DNA of 64,000 nt from Mesobacillus subterraneus (lineage in GTDB: Bacteria > Bacillota > Bacilli > Bacillales > Cytobacillaceae), in the NCBI RefSeq assembly GCF_000934845.1, contig NZ_JXIQ01000016.1:1-64000 (forward strand), in the 5' to 3' direction. The position numbers were made by a program, and so were the translations under genes. Numbering within the stretch: the first letter of the stretch is position 1; each line of letters opens with the position of its first letter. Under the pieces are notes generated by a model, which did no database searches, was not told the origin of the DNA, and saw nothing but the letters and a program-made list of their open reading frames with translations. Positions 17,177 through 25,512 of the stretch are shown here, in pieces.

Positions 17177-17959
17177 TTAGTGTTTTTCTTTATTGATTAA
17201 CGAAATCACGTCCATCATTTTATGTTCCGCATCCCGTTCGCCAGCTTCTATGCATTCTTTAATTTTTGTAATATCGAATGCTTGAAAATTCCCTACTTGG
17301 GGACGAAAGACTACATCTGCAAAACGAAGATTTTCCCGTCTCATTTCAACCATCATTAGGGATAAGGAACGGTTTATTACATCAAACATATTACGTGGTT
17401 CTCGCTCTTCGTGTTCCCTTTCCACATCTACAGCCATTACAATATCCACACCTTCATTTCGGGCTATATCTGCTGGCAAATTATTCAAAATACCTCCATC
17501 CACCAATACCTTGCCATCATAATTGACAGGAGCAAAGAACCCAGGCACGGAAGTTGTTGCCCGAATGGCTAAACTCAAACTACCTTGATCAAAAATAAAT
17601 ACCTTCCCCTTTTTTAAATCTACGGCTACTGCTCGGAATGGAATAGGAAGCTCTTCTATTCTGATATCTTCTCCTTTTTGTTCCAGAAATTGAAGCAACA
17701 ACGCATATACTTTATTCCCTGCAATAAGTCCTCGTTTTCCAATCCCTATATCAACAATACGGTAAGATGGGGTCGAAAGAACAAAATCCTCAATTTCTTC
17801 GATATCAAAGCCAGCGGCAACTAACCCACCAATAGCCCCTCCCATACTAGTTCCTGCAATAAAATCAATGGGAATTTGATGTTTTTTTAAAACTTTTAAT
17901 ACACCAATATGGGCAAGACCTCGCACGGCACCTCCACCTAAAGCTAAACCCACTTTCAT
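17177..17959 (-). CDS. Patatin-like phospholipase (RssA/YlbK type)
   Basis: A 260-residue patatin-fold lipid acyl hydrolase. The oxyanion loop is ALGGGAVRG (residues 6-14), the nucleophile Ser38 is in GTSMGG, and the catalytic Asp is in VDGGILNNLP. No signal peptide is seen, so it probably acts in the cytoplasm or at the inner membrane face. The start at 17959 has TAGGAGG 9 nt upstream; the longer frame to 17998 lacks a site. It heads the patatin / phasin-like / UbiB operon, suggesting a membrane-lipid or granule role. Confidence 0.9.
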   Translation of the reverse strand: MKVGLALGGGAVRGLAHIGVLKVLKKHQIPIDFIAGTSMGGAIGGLVAAGFDIEEIEDFVLSTPSYRIVDIGIGKRGLIAGNKVYALLLQFLEQKGEDIRIEELPIPFRAVAVDLKKGKVFIFDQGSLSLAIRATTSVPGFFAPVNYDGKVLVDGGILNNLPADIARNEGVDIVMAVDVEREHEEREPRNMFDVINRSLSLMMVEMRRENLRFADVVFRPQVGNFQAFDITKIKECIEAGERDAEHKMMDVISLINKEKH

Positions 17960-18185
17960 TATTTTTTTCCTCCTAATTAATGATCGTAGGAAGAACACAG
18001 ATCGATCTTCTACAAAAAAGGTAACCGAAATTTTCCTTGTGGGTGCTTTCCTCCCTTAAATAACTTAGGTTCTCTTTTCATTTGTTTTTTTATACTATAA
18101 CCTGCCATTTTTTAGTCATACCAGAACACACAAAACCAATAAGAGACCAAAAAAGTGGACAATGCGAACGATTAAACACTTAATT

Positions 18186-18205
18186 TTTGTGAAATTATTC
18201 ACAAA
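18186..18205. promoter_or_regulatory. Fnr- or Rex-like palindromic operator
   Basis: TTTGTGAAATTATTCACAAA is a perfect inverted repeat about four bases. It fits both the Fnr/ArcR pattern TGTGA-N6-TCACA and the Rex pattern TTGTGAA-N4-TTCACAA. A -10-like TATACT at 18222-18227 puts the site about 40 bp upstream of the predicted start, the class II activator position. No good -35 is seen. The likely target is the plus-strand MFS gene or an untranslated RNA between 18235 and 18538; the divergent patatin operon is also possible. Confidence 0.6.
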
Positions 18206-18308
18206 CGATTGTTTTTAGCATTATACTGGTTTGCTCTAATAACTGAAAAGTTTAACTATATGATAACATATTTTTAAGAACAGCCAATGGAGATTGAGTC
18301 ATGTTTTT

Positions 18309-18336
18309 TTGACAGTCTGCTATTTTGGTTTATCAT
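18309..18336 (+). promoter_or_regulatory. Possible sigma-A promoter of the MFS gene
   Basis: TTGACA at 18309 and TATCAT at 18331 are 16 bp apart. About 200 nt of leader remains before the MFS start; it includes a small hairpin (CCCTCTATT / AATAGGG, around 18495). No known riboswitch was recognised in this leader. Confidence 0.4.
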
Positions 18337-18537
18337 ATAAGGAAGGGATACCCCTTCTAGATGTTATTATTCTTCATACATTTTCATAGTACCAAAAAAT
18401 GAGTTTTCAAAGGTTGTCAAGTAAGATAATGGGTAGCCTTTAAAAATTTTTAAATGGACGGGTCCAGGAGTTCAACAAGAATTTTAGGGGAAGCCCTCTA
18501 TTAGCAAATAGGGACTTGTGATGGGAGTTGTGCAACT

Positions 18538-19881
18538 TTGAAAAAACATATGTTGTTAATTACCACTGTGGCTTTTGGAGTCTTGTTAAATCCTTTAAAT
18601 TCTTCTATGATCGCCGTAGGACTCTCTAGAATTCAACAAGATTTTCAACTTTCTTATTCCGATGCATCTTGGCTCATTTCTACATACTATTTATCAAGTG
18701 CAGTTGCGCAACCAGTAATGGGAAAATTAAGTGATCTATTTGGGAAAAAGCGCTTGTTTATGCTAGGTCTAATATTAATTGTCATTGCGTCTGTCCTGGC
18801 CCCTTTTTCTCCAGGATTCGGCTGGTTGCTTGGTTTTCGAATGATCCAAGCGATAGGCAGTTCTACATTGTTTCCGGCTGGAATGGGAATCATTCGCCAT
18901 GTGATTACCGAAAACCAAGCAAAAGCGTTAGGGACACTCTCAATCTTTTCATCTGTTTCAGCAGCGTTTGGGCAATCTATTGGTGGATTCTTGATACATT
19001 TTGGAGATTGGCCAGCGATTTTTTTGATCAACTTTCCATTTATCATCGTGTCTTTTCTATTAGCGATTAAGGTTCTCCCAAAGGACCCTGTCCGTGAGAA
19101 ACAACAAATCAAGCTAGATTACATTGGAATTTTACTATTTACAGGAATGATTGTTAGTTGGTTGTTATTCTTGCTTGGACTAGAAACTGCCTTTAGCTGG
19201 TGGAAATTAGCTCTAAGTATCCTGTTATCAATTGTATTTTATTTATTTGAAGCTAAAAACAAAGAGCCGTTTGTGGATGTCTTGGCTTTACAGAAAAATA
19301 AGAACGTAACGTTCGTTTATTTGCAATTTATTTTAATCAACATTGTTTTTTACTCCGTCTTTTTCGGTGTCCCGACCTTCTTGCAGGACAAAATGCATCT
19401 TGAATCGAATATCACCGGAATTTTAATGTTGGCTGTAGCAGGTTTTGGTGTCATCATTGCCCCACTTGCAGGAAAATGGATTGATGCTAATGGTTCGAAA
19501 CCAATTTTATTAGTTGGTTCCGTGAGTATTATTTTAGGAACCTTAATGTTACTTACGATTCGTCCTGATTCGAGCTATGTCTGGATTTTCTTTGCCCTTT
19601 CTATTCTCGGAGTGAGTAACGGTTTTAATAATATTGGGATGCAAACAGCCTTATACAGTTTTGTAACTCAAGAAGAAACAGGAACAGCGTCCGGACTATT
19701 TATGACTTCCCGCTATATTGGAACCATTCTATCTTCCAGTTTGTTAGGGATTTTGTTTGGAAAAGAAGTAACAACGAGTCACTTTCATATGATTGGGGTT
19801 GTTGGCGCAATTGTAGGAATCGCAGTCCTCTTATTAACGATAAGGATGCCTAATAAAAAGAAGGCTAATTCGACTGCGTGA
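18538..19881 (+). CDS. MFS transporter (DHA2-like drug efflux)
   Basis: A 447-residue major-facilitator protein with about 12-14 hydrophobic helices. Motif A is GKLSDLFGKKR after helix 2, and helix 5 carries GQSIGGFLIHFGDWPAIF, the DHA2-type motif C region. The first helix has the LNPLNSSMIAVGL start typical of proton-coupled multidrug exporters. Start TTG 18538 (GGGAG 10 nt upstream); ATG 18547 is possible. It is monocistronic, 334 nt downstream of an Fnr/Rex-like site, so oxygen or redox control is possible. Substrate unknown. Confidence 0.88.
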   Translation: MKKHMLLITTVAFGVLLNPLNSSMIAVGLSRIQQDFQLSYSDASWLISTYYLSSAVAQPVMGKLSDLFGKKRLFMLGLILIVIASVLAPFSPGFGWLLGFRMIQAIGSSTLFPAGMGIIRHVITENQAKALGTLSIFSSVSAAFGQSIGGFLIHFGDWPAIFLINFPFIIVSFLLAIKVLPKDPVREKQQIKLDYIGILLFTGMIVSWLLFLLGLETAFSWWKLALSILLSIVFYLFEAKNKEPFVDVLALQKNKNVTFVYLQFILINIVFYSVFFGVPTFLQDKMHLESNITGILMLAVAGFGVIIAPLAGKWIDANGSKPILLVGSVSIILGTLMLLTIRPDSSYVWIFFALSILGVSNGFNNIGMQTALYSFVTQEETGTASGLFMTSRYIGTILSSSLLGILFGKEVTTSHFHMIGVVGAIVGIAVLLLTIRMPNKKKANSTA

Positions 19882-20000
19882 TTGGATCCTATTAAAATAC
19901 TCAACTGAAGTTTTAGCTATTGATTTAATATGATAGAATGGTGAAAGACGCTAGGAGCCGATTCGGAAGTTTGTTTTGGTTTTTTGCTGAAATCGTAAAA

Positions 20001-20095
20001 GGGGAGCTTGTGAAATCAGGCTGAGAGGATAGCTAGTTTGCTGTCGACCATTTGACCTGATCTGGGTAATGCCAGCGGAGGGAATATGTCTTATT
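20001..20095 (+). ncRNA. TPP riboswitch (THI element)
   Basis: The conserved TPP aptamer is clear: GGGGAGC, then CAGGCTGAGAGGAT, a variable arm, then CCTGATCTGGGTAATGCCAG and GCGGAGGGAA. The terminator at 20110 follows directly. By the known mechanism, TPP binding should promote termination and switch off the permease-LuxE-LuxC-SDR operon when thiamin is plentiful. Confidence 0.97.
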
Positions 20096-20109
20096 ACATA
20101 TTCTACCTC

Positions 20110-20140
20110 TCACGCTTATTATAAAGCGTGATTTTTTTTT
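20110..20140 (+). terminator. Expression-platform terminator of the TPP riboswitch
   Basis: CACGCTT, seven-base loop, AAGCGTG and then nine T, 15 nt after the aptamer and 22 nt before the permease start. Confidence 0.92.
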
Positions 20141-20161
20141 AAAAAAAGAGGGGGAAGTATA

Positions 20162-21463
20162 TTGGGAAATGAAAAAATTGAAATTGGTATTGATGAAAAA
20201 TTGCCTATTAGGCAAGGAATATTGTATGGATTACAGCATGTATTTGTTTCTAATGTTTGGCTTGACCCAATCTTTGTCGCAGCGATGATTGGCCTGCCAT
20301 TGACACTTTCGGCAAATATTGTTAATGCCGTATTTATCTCAGCAGGGCTTGTGACCATTGTCCAAGCAACGAAACTTGTCCGATTGCCGATTATTCAAGG
20401 TCCATCTGCGGCATTTGACTCGATTATGATCGCTGCGGGGAAAGCAAATGGACTTGCCGCAGCAAGCGGCGGAATATTCTTAAGCGCAATCATTGTCTTT
20501 TTCTTATCGATTACTGGATTAATCGGCAAATTAAAAGCATTGTTTACCCCAGTTATTACGGGCACAGTAATCTTTGTAGTGGGGATTTCATTGTCGGGTT
20601 TTACGTTATATGAGTTTTTAGGGGGCACACTTGGAATGGAGACCTTTGCGACAATTGAGACGCTATCGATGTCTATTCCAACAGCGATGATCGTTATTTT
20701 TTTATCACTTTTTGGCAAAGGTAAGTGGAAATCATTCTCATTTCTTATTGGACTAGTGATCGGGGATATCATTGCTTTTACCCTCGGAAAAACGAATTTT
20801 TCCATGATTGCAGATAAAGGCTGGTTCGGTATGCCGCATTTTTTGCCATATGGTAGCTTAGCATTTGAATGGGGAACATTTTTGACGTTTTTTACCGCCT
20901 ATATCGTTGCGATTATTGAGACAATGGGAGTATATGAAGCGTCTGCTGACATGCTAAAAATAAACTTAGATTCAAAGCGAATCCGCAATGGCTTTGCTGG
21001 AGAATCAGCAGGTTCCCTTGTGTCCTCTTTAATAGGAGGATTTCCTACAACTGCCTACGGGCAAAACGTTGGGTTATTACGGCTTACTGGTGTCGGATCG
21101 AGGCAACCAGTTTTAATAGCTGGAATTATTTTCCTTATTTTAGGTTTTGTGCCAAAGGCTGGCGCTTTGCTTGCGTTGACACCAGATGCAGTTGTCGGTG
21201 GGATTTTCTTGCCAGCTGCCGCAAGCCTTGTGTTTACGGGAATCTCTATTCTTGGAAAAACAGAAAAAACAGAAACCAACTATATGATTATCGGGTTATC
21301 ATTGCTTTTAGCAATTAGTTTACCAACATATTTTAAAGATCTTACAGGTACTGCGGGAACATTTTTTTCGAATAGTATTTTTATTGCAGCTATTTCATCC
21401 ATTGTATTGCAACTCGTTTTAATAAATTTGCCAATGCATTTTAAAAAAGGAGTGAGTAGATGA
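20162..21463 (+). CDS. NCS2 family permease under TPP control
   Basis: A 433-residue NCS2/AzgA-like membrane transporter with about 14 hydrophobic segments. NCS2 carriers move nucleobases and similar heterocycles with protons or sodium. QHVFVSNVWLDPIFVAAMIG is the first-helix signature, QGPSAAFDSI replaces the usual substrate-loop motif, and AIIETMGVYEASADM lies in the conserved TM8-region loop. Start TTG 20162 with GAGGGGGAAG upstream; no in-frame ATG is near. Because it lies behind a TPP riboswitch, the cargo is probably a thiamin precursor or breakdown product such as a pyrimidine or thiazole. The cargo is inferred. Confidence 0.88.
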   Translation: MGNEKIEIGIDEKLPIRQGILYGLQHVFVSNVWLDPIFVAAMIGLPLTLSANIVNAVFISAGLVTIVQATKLVRLPIIQGPSAAFDSIMIAAGKANGLAAASGGIFLSAIIVFFLSITGLIGKLKALFTPVITGTVIFVVGISLSGFTLYEFLGGTLGMETFATIETLSMSIPTAMIVIFLSLFGKGKWKSFSFLIGLVIGDIIAFTLGKTNFSMIADKGWFGMPHFLPYGSLAFEWGTFLTFFTAYIVAIIETMGVYEASADMLKINLDSKRIRNGFAGESAGSLVSSLIGGFPTTAYGQNVGLLRLTGVGSRQPVLIAGIIFLILGFVPKAGALLALTPDAVVGGIFLPAAASLVFTGISILGKTEKTETNYMIIGLSLLLAISLPTYFKDLTGTAGTFFSNSIFIAAISSIVLQLVLINLPMHFKKGVSR

Positions 21464-22554
21464 GACAGGATTCAATTATCATGGCCAACCAAATACTCTC
21501 ATTCATTGAAGGAAATAGCGAAACTAATTTTAACGGATTGGCAGTAACTTTGTTTCAATATCAATTTCAACATAATCTTCCATATAAAAAATTTTGCCAG
21601 ACGAAGAGGAAAACGCCATTGACTGTAAAAAAGTGGGATGAAATTCCTCCAATGCCGATCCAAGGGTACAAAGAGTTAATGCTTGCTTGCGAGCCGCCCG
21701 AGGAAGCGGCAGCCGTTTTTATGACAAGTGGGACAACGAATCCGGAGACCAAAGGGAAAAATTATCATCCGACACTTGCTGTTTGGGACGGTTCAATGAA
21801 TGCTCCGTTTAAAAAGTTTGTCTTACCGGATGTTGATAAAATGATGATTTTTGTTTTATCGCCAGCTGCTGATCTGAATGAACATTCATCCCTTTCTCGT
21901 TATTTATCAAATGCGGTAACATACTTTGGCACAGAAAACAGCCGTTTCTTTTTTACTGAAGCTGGGTTGGAAATGAAAACAGTCGCTTCTGCATTGCGTG
22001 AGTGCGAGGATCGCGGAGAAGCAGTGATGTTAATGGGAGCGACGTTTGCCTATGTTCATTTATTGGATTATTTTCTAGAAAAAAACCTTCGCTTTCACCT
22101 GGCAGCTGGTAGCCGGATTTTTGATACTGGCGGCTTTAAAGGGCAAACACGTGAAATTGAAATGGATAAATTATACGGGATGTTTGCTGAAATTTTCAAT
22201 GTTAAGCGAAATATGTGTATCAATATGTACGGGATGACCGAATTAAGTTCGCAAGTCTATGACCAAACCATTCTTTCCACATATGAAAGTGGGCAGACCA
22301 TTTTTGATAAAACGGGGCCCGCTTGGTTGAAAACGATGATTCTTGACACAGACACATTAGAACCTGTGCCAAATGGCAAGTCGGGAGTAATTGCTCACTA
22401 CGACTTGGCCAATTGGAATTCATGCCTAGCGATATTAACAGAAGATATCGGTTATCGCACCGAACATGGTTTTGTTATACTTGGAAGGGTGCAAGGTTCG
22501 GAAGCAAGAGGCTGTTCCATTGCTATTGATCAGCTAATGCAGTCGAACGAGTGA
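21460..22554 (+). CDS. LuxE-like acyl-protein synthetase
   Basis: A 364-residue LuxE/PaaK-type ligase. LuxE activates a carboxylic acid with ATP to an acyl-AMP and passes the acyl group to a thiol before reduction. The nucleotide-binding motif is FMTSGTTNPETKGKNYH, and MCINMYGMTELSSQVYD is the adenylation A5-like motif. ATGA overlap with the permease shows translational coupling. There are no luxA/luxB genes nearby, so light production is excluded as its role here. With LuxC and an SDR downstream it should feed acid-to-alcohol reduction; the acid is unknown and, from the riboswitch, probably thiamin-related. Confidence 0.85.
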   Translation: MRQDSIIMANQILSFIEGNSETNFNGLAVTLFQYQFQHNLPYKKFCQTKRKTPLTVKKWDEIPPMPIQGYKELMLACEPPEEAAAVFMTSGTTNPETKGKNYHPTLAVWDGSMNAPFKKFVLPDVDKMMIFVLSPAADLNEHSSLSRYLSNAVTYFGTENSRFFFTEAGLEMKTVASALRECEDRGEAVMLMGATFAYVHLLDYFLEKNLRFHLAAGSRIFDTGGFKGQTREIEMDKLYGMFAEIFNVKRNMCINMYGMTELSSQVYDQTILSTYESGQTIFDKTGPAWLKTMILDTDTLEPVPNGKSGVIAHYDLANWNSCLAILTEDIGYRTEHGFVILGRVQGSEARGCSIAIDQLMQSNE

Positions 22555-22577
22555 TTAGCAAAGGAGCGACATGAATC

Positions 22578-24020
22578 ATGCAAATTTTGCAGGCATATTG
22601 GATCCCAAAGGCTGTTGATGTTCCAATTGTTCGTGAACAGTTGATCGGTTCCGCTTACCAACTGGAGTACCCTGTAGTAACTAGTGAAAAGATTCGAGAA
22701 ATCACTGCTCTAATTCAGCAAAATCGGGTAGATTATTTACAGCGCCTTACAACTGGTGATATCGTCAACAAGATTGATCAAGCCATTCAAAAATGGCTTA
22801 ACCCTGGTTATCCGCTTCGGATACAGGCAGAAGCTCTGCTTCCAATAATCACTGGGTATGATCCGGAAATGGTTCGGCTTGAATTGAAAAAATATATGAG
22901 GACCTTTCGGAAAAAAGAATTACTGCGCTTTTTAGATGAAGAATTTGACCAAGCGGCGATGCTGGATGAATTTCGTCCACGAAAAAGTGGTGGATTAAGC
23001 CGAGTCTATGGCCCACGGTCGATTTTTCATGTTTTTTCCGGAAATGTTCCTGGTGTGCAAATATGGAGTTTGATTATGGGCCTCTTGCTTAAATCAGCTA
23101 ATCTTGGCAAAACATCTACAGCAGAACCTCTGTTGCCAGTTTTATTTACTCAATCGCTTGCCGAGGTAGATCCGCAATTGGCCGAAACGATAGCGATCCT
23201 TCCGTGGAAAGGTGGGATGACGGAACTTGAGAAAGCAGCAGTAAATAGCGCTGAGGCTGTGGTCGTTTATGGATCGGAAAATACAGTAAAAGCAGTCCGG
23301 AAAATCGTGCCTTTGTCAAAAACGTTTATAACATATGGGCATAAAATCAGTCTCGCTATTATTGGCAAAGAAGCGCTTAGACCAGACTGCTTCTATGAAA
23401 CAGTACATAAATTTGCCGAAGATATATCCATTTATGATCAGCAGAGCTGTCTATCACCGCAGGCGGTTCTTGTTGAAGCTGGCAGTGCAATCAGTCCAAA
23501 GCAATTTGCACAATTGCTTGCAGCAGAACTTGCTCGTTACGCCCAAAAAAGACCGAGAGCAACGCTTTCTGACGAAGAAACGATGTCGATCCAAAATTTG
23601 CGACACCAAACTGAACTGGAAGCAATTAAGAATGAAAATATAGCCATCTATGCAAGCAAGCAAGATACATCGTGGACAGTTATTTATCATCATCAACCTG
23701 GTTTTGATGGCTCACCATTGAATCGATTTATTCATGTTTTTTATTCAGAAAAATTAGAAACGGATCTAGGTAAAATGCAACCGTTTGAAAACTATTTACA
23801 ATCTTGTGGACTTGCAGTCTCGCCCGAGAGGCTTTTCCCGATTGCTGAGCGTTTGGGTGAACTTGGAATGAATCGACTCACGCAAGTTGGAAAAATGAAC
23901 AGTGCCAAGCCAGGATGGCATCATGACGGGCGGTTCAATTTACTGGATTTTGTGCGTTTTACCGACATAGAACGTGGACTTGAAGATACTTTAGAGCGAT
24001 TTGACCCTGATGTAGAGTAG
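22578..24020 (+). CDS. LuxC-like acyl reductase
   Basis: A 480-residue LuxC-family protein (aldehyde-dehydrogenase fold) that reduces an activated acyl group to an aldehyde with NADPH. The candidate nucleophile is Cys291 in IYDQQSCLSPQ, the typical LuxC context. FHVFSGNVPGVQIWSLIMGL and KTFITYGHKIS are other conserved stretches. It lies 23 nt after the LuxE-like gene. In bioluminescence LuxC works with LuxE; here the pair sits between a heterocycle permease and an SDR under TPP control. It lacks any lipid-biosynthesis neighbour, which argues against a fatty aldehyde. Confidence 0.86.
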   Translation: MQILQAYWIPKAVDVPIVREQLIGSAYQLEYPVVTSEKIREITALIQQNRVDYLQRLTTGDIVNKIDQAIQKWLNPGYPLRIQAEALLPIITGYDPEMVRLELKKYMRTFRKKELLRFLDEEFDQAAMLDEFRPRKSGGLSRVYGPRSIFHVFSGNVPGVQIWSLIMGLLLKSANLGKTSTAEPLLPVLFTQSLAEVDPQLAETIAILPWKGGMTELEKAAVNSAEAVVVYGSENTVKAVRKIVPLSKTFITYGHKISLAIIGKEALRPDCFYETVHKFAEDISIYDQQSCLSPQAVLVEAGSAISPKQFAQLLAAELARYAQKRPRATLSDEETMSIQNLRHQTELEAIKNENIAIYASKQDTSWTVIYHHQPGFDGSPLNRFIHVFYSEKLETDLGKMQPFENYLQSCGLAVSPERLFPIAERLGELGMNRLTQVGKMNSAKPGWHHDGRFNLLDFVRFTDIERGLEDTLERFDPDVE

Positions 24021-24082
24021 AAGTGAATGATTTTAAGACTTGTTGTTCAATTAGCTGTGAAATAGTGAAAGGAGAAACTAGT

Positions 24083-24850
24083 ATGATGGTTAAAAATAAA
24101 GTTGCCTTAGTTACAGGTGCAAGCAGGGGTATCGGAGCAGCGATAGCGAAGAAGTTGGCTAGAGAAGGGGCATTTGTTGGCGTGAATTTTTTTAAAAATC
24201 AACAGCTAGCAGAAAACGTAGTTAACGAAATTAAAACATTTTCCGGTCAGGCAGAAGCCTTTCAGGCAGATGTCCGAAACCCAGAACAAGTGCAAGCAAT
24301 GGTAGCGCAATTGGCAGACAGTTTTGGCGGGATTGATATAGTTGTCAACAATGCCTTAAGCCATTATACGTTTAATCCGAAAACAAGGAAAACAGCGTGG
24401 GAAACGAATTGGGACGACTACCAACAGCAATTGGATGGCAGTGTTAAAGGAGCTTACAACATATGTCAATCAGCAATGCCTTTTATGAAAGAACAAATGT
24501 CAGGAAGACTAATCAATATTGTCAGTAATTTAATCGATTTCCCTGTCATTCCGTATCATGACTATACTACTGCTAAGATGGCACTATTAGGCTTTACCCG
24601 ATCATTAGCAGCTGACCTTGGCTCTTTCGGGATTACTGTGAATGCAGTTTCTCCTGGGCTTACTTACCCAACGGATTCTAGCGTGGAAACAACGGAAGAT
24701 GTTCGCGAATCAATTATTCAGCTGACGCCAATGAGACGTTTGGCAACTCCTGACGACATTGCTAACGCCGTTGTTTTTCTTGCTTCTGAAGGTTCGTCGT
24801 TTATAACCGGACAATGTTTAAACATAGATGGTGGATTAGTGATGAGGTAG
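24083..24850 (+). CDS. SDR family reductase of the TPP-controlled operon
   Basis: A 255-residue FabG-like short-chain dehydrogenase. It has TGASRGIG, NNAL in place of NNAG, and catalytic Tyr/Lys in DYTTAK. It shares NNALxH, DYQQQ, YHDYTT and a GGLVM ending with the SDR at 40101, which is also behind a TPP riboswitch. It is a good candidate for reducing the LuxC aldehyde to an alcohol. Start ATG 24083 with AAAGGAG 8 nt upstream; the frame open to 24023 is not needed. Annotation as 3-oxoacyl-ACP reductase would be misleading here. Confidence 0.88.
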   Translation: MMVKNKVALVTGASRGIGAAIAKKLAREGAFVGVNFFKNQQLAENVVNEIKTFSGQAEAFQADVRNPEQVQAMVAQLADSFGGIDIVVNNALSHYTFNPKTRKTAWETNWDDYQQQLDGSVKGAYNICQSAMPFMKEQMSGRLINIVSNLIDFPVIPYHDYTTAKMALLGFTRSLAADLGSFGITVNAVSPGLTYPTDSSVETTEDVRESIIQLTPMRRLATPDDIANAVVFLASEGSSFITGQCLNIDGGLVMR

Positions 24851-24864
24851 CTCTAACAAATCAC

Positions 24865-24903
24865 TAGCCGCTAGCATAAATAAGCTTGCGGCTTAAATTT
24901 TTT
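24865..24903 (+). terminator. Terminator of the TPP/LuxCE operon
   Basis: TAGCCGC-T-AGC pairs with GCT-T-GCGGCTTA, followed by AAATTTTTT, 15 nt after the SDR stop. Confidence 0.8.
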
Positions 24904-25017
24904 CGTGTTCCTTTTGTTGTATAATTCGCTTTTCATTCAAAGGGGTAGTCTACCATTTTCTGAAAATATGGAACCCACCCTTTAAATCCCAATAGATGGA
25001 TAAGGTTTAAAAGTTCT

Positions 25018-25512
25018 TTAGTTGTATTGGCCGTCTTTCCAAAGAATCGTAGTACCATCCTCTAAACTTCTTTGTACATCGATAATTCGTTGATTGGACG
25101 AACCTCTGAATAAGATGCGTAAGTCCTTTTTTGCTACTTCAAACCGCCCATCAACAATTACATCAAGATAAGGTAATATCTCTTTTTTAGTCTCAGGCAA
25201 CTCTTCAAATATATAACCAGTATATAACCATATATTCTTGTTTGTTTGCGCTTTTATTTCCTTAACTAGCCTCAACGTATCCTCATATTGAAAAGTAAGA
25301 CTATCTCCACCACTTATTGTTACATCTGAGATAGTATTTTCTTCGATAATGTCTATTAATTCATTTATACGGAACTGCATCCCATGGTTTACATTCCAAG
25401 AGGAGGGATTATGACATCCCTCACAATAATGTATACAACCTGAGACATAAATGACAGTACGAATACCGTTTCCATTATCTGTTGAATCAGTGTCGATTTT
25501 CATAATTCTCAT
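25018..25512 (-). CDS. nrdG: Anaerobic ribonucleotide reductase activating protein
   Basis: A 164-residue radical-SAM enzyme that makes the glycyl radical on NrdD. The 4Fe-4S cysteines are Cys26, Cys30 and Cys33 (GCIHYCEGCHNPSSW). TISGGDSLTF is the SAM-binding GGE-like motif, here GGD. Length is usual. Its ATG overlaps the nrdD stop by 4 nt, so it depends on nrdD translation. Works only without oxygen. Confidence 0.95.
   Translation of the reverse strand: MRIMKIDTDSTDNGNGIRTVIYVSGCIHYCEGCHNPSSWNVNHGMQFRINELIDIIEENTISDVTISGGDSLTFQYEDTLRLVKEIKAQTNKNIWLYTGYIFEELPETKKEILPYLDVIVDGRFEVAKKDLRILFRGSSNQRIIDVQRSLEDGTTILWKDGQYN

Noticed and set aside
21460-24020. LuxE and LuxC homologues as a bioluminescence cluster
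   Set aside because: No luxA, luxB or luxD is nearby, and the genes are under a TPP riboswitch with a permease.
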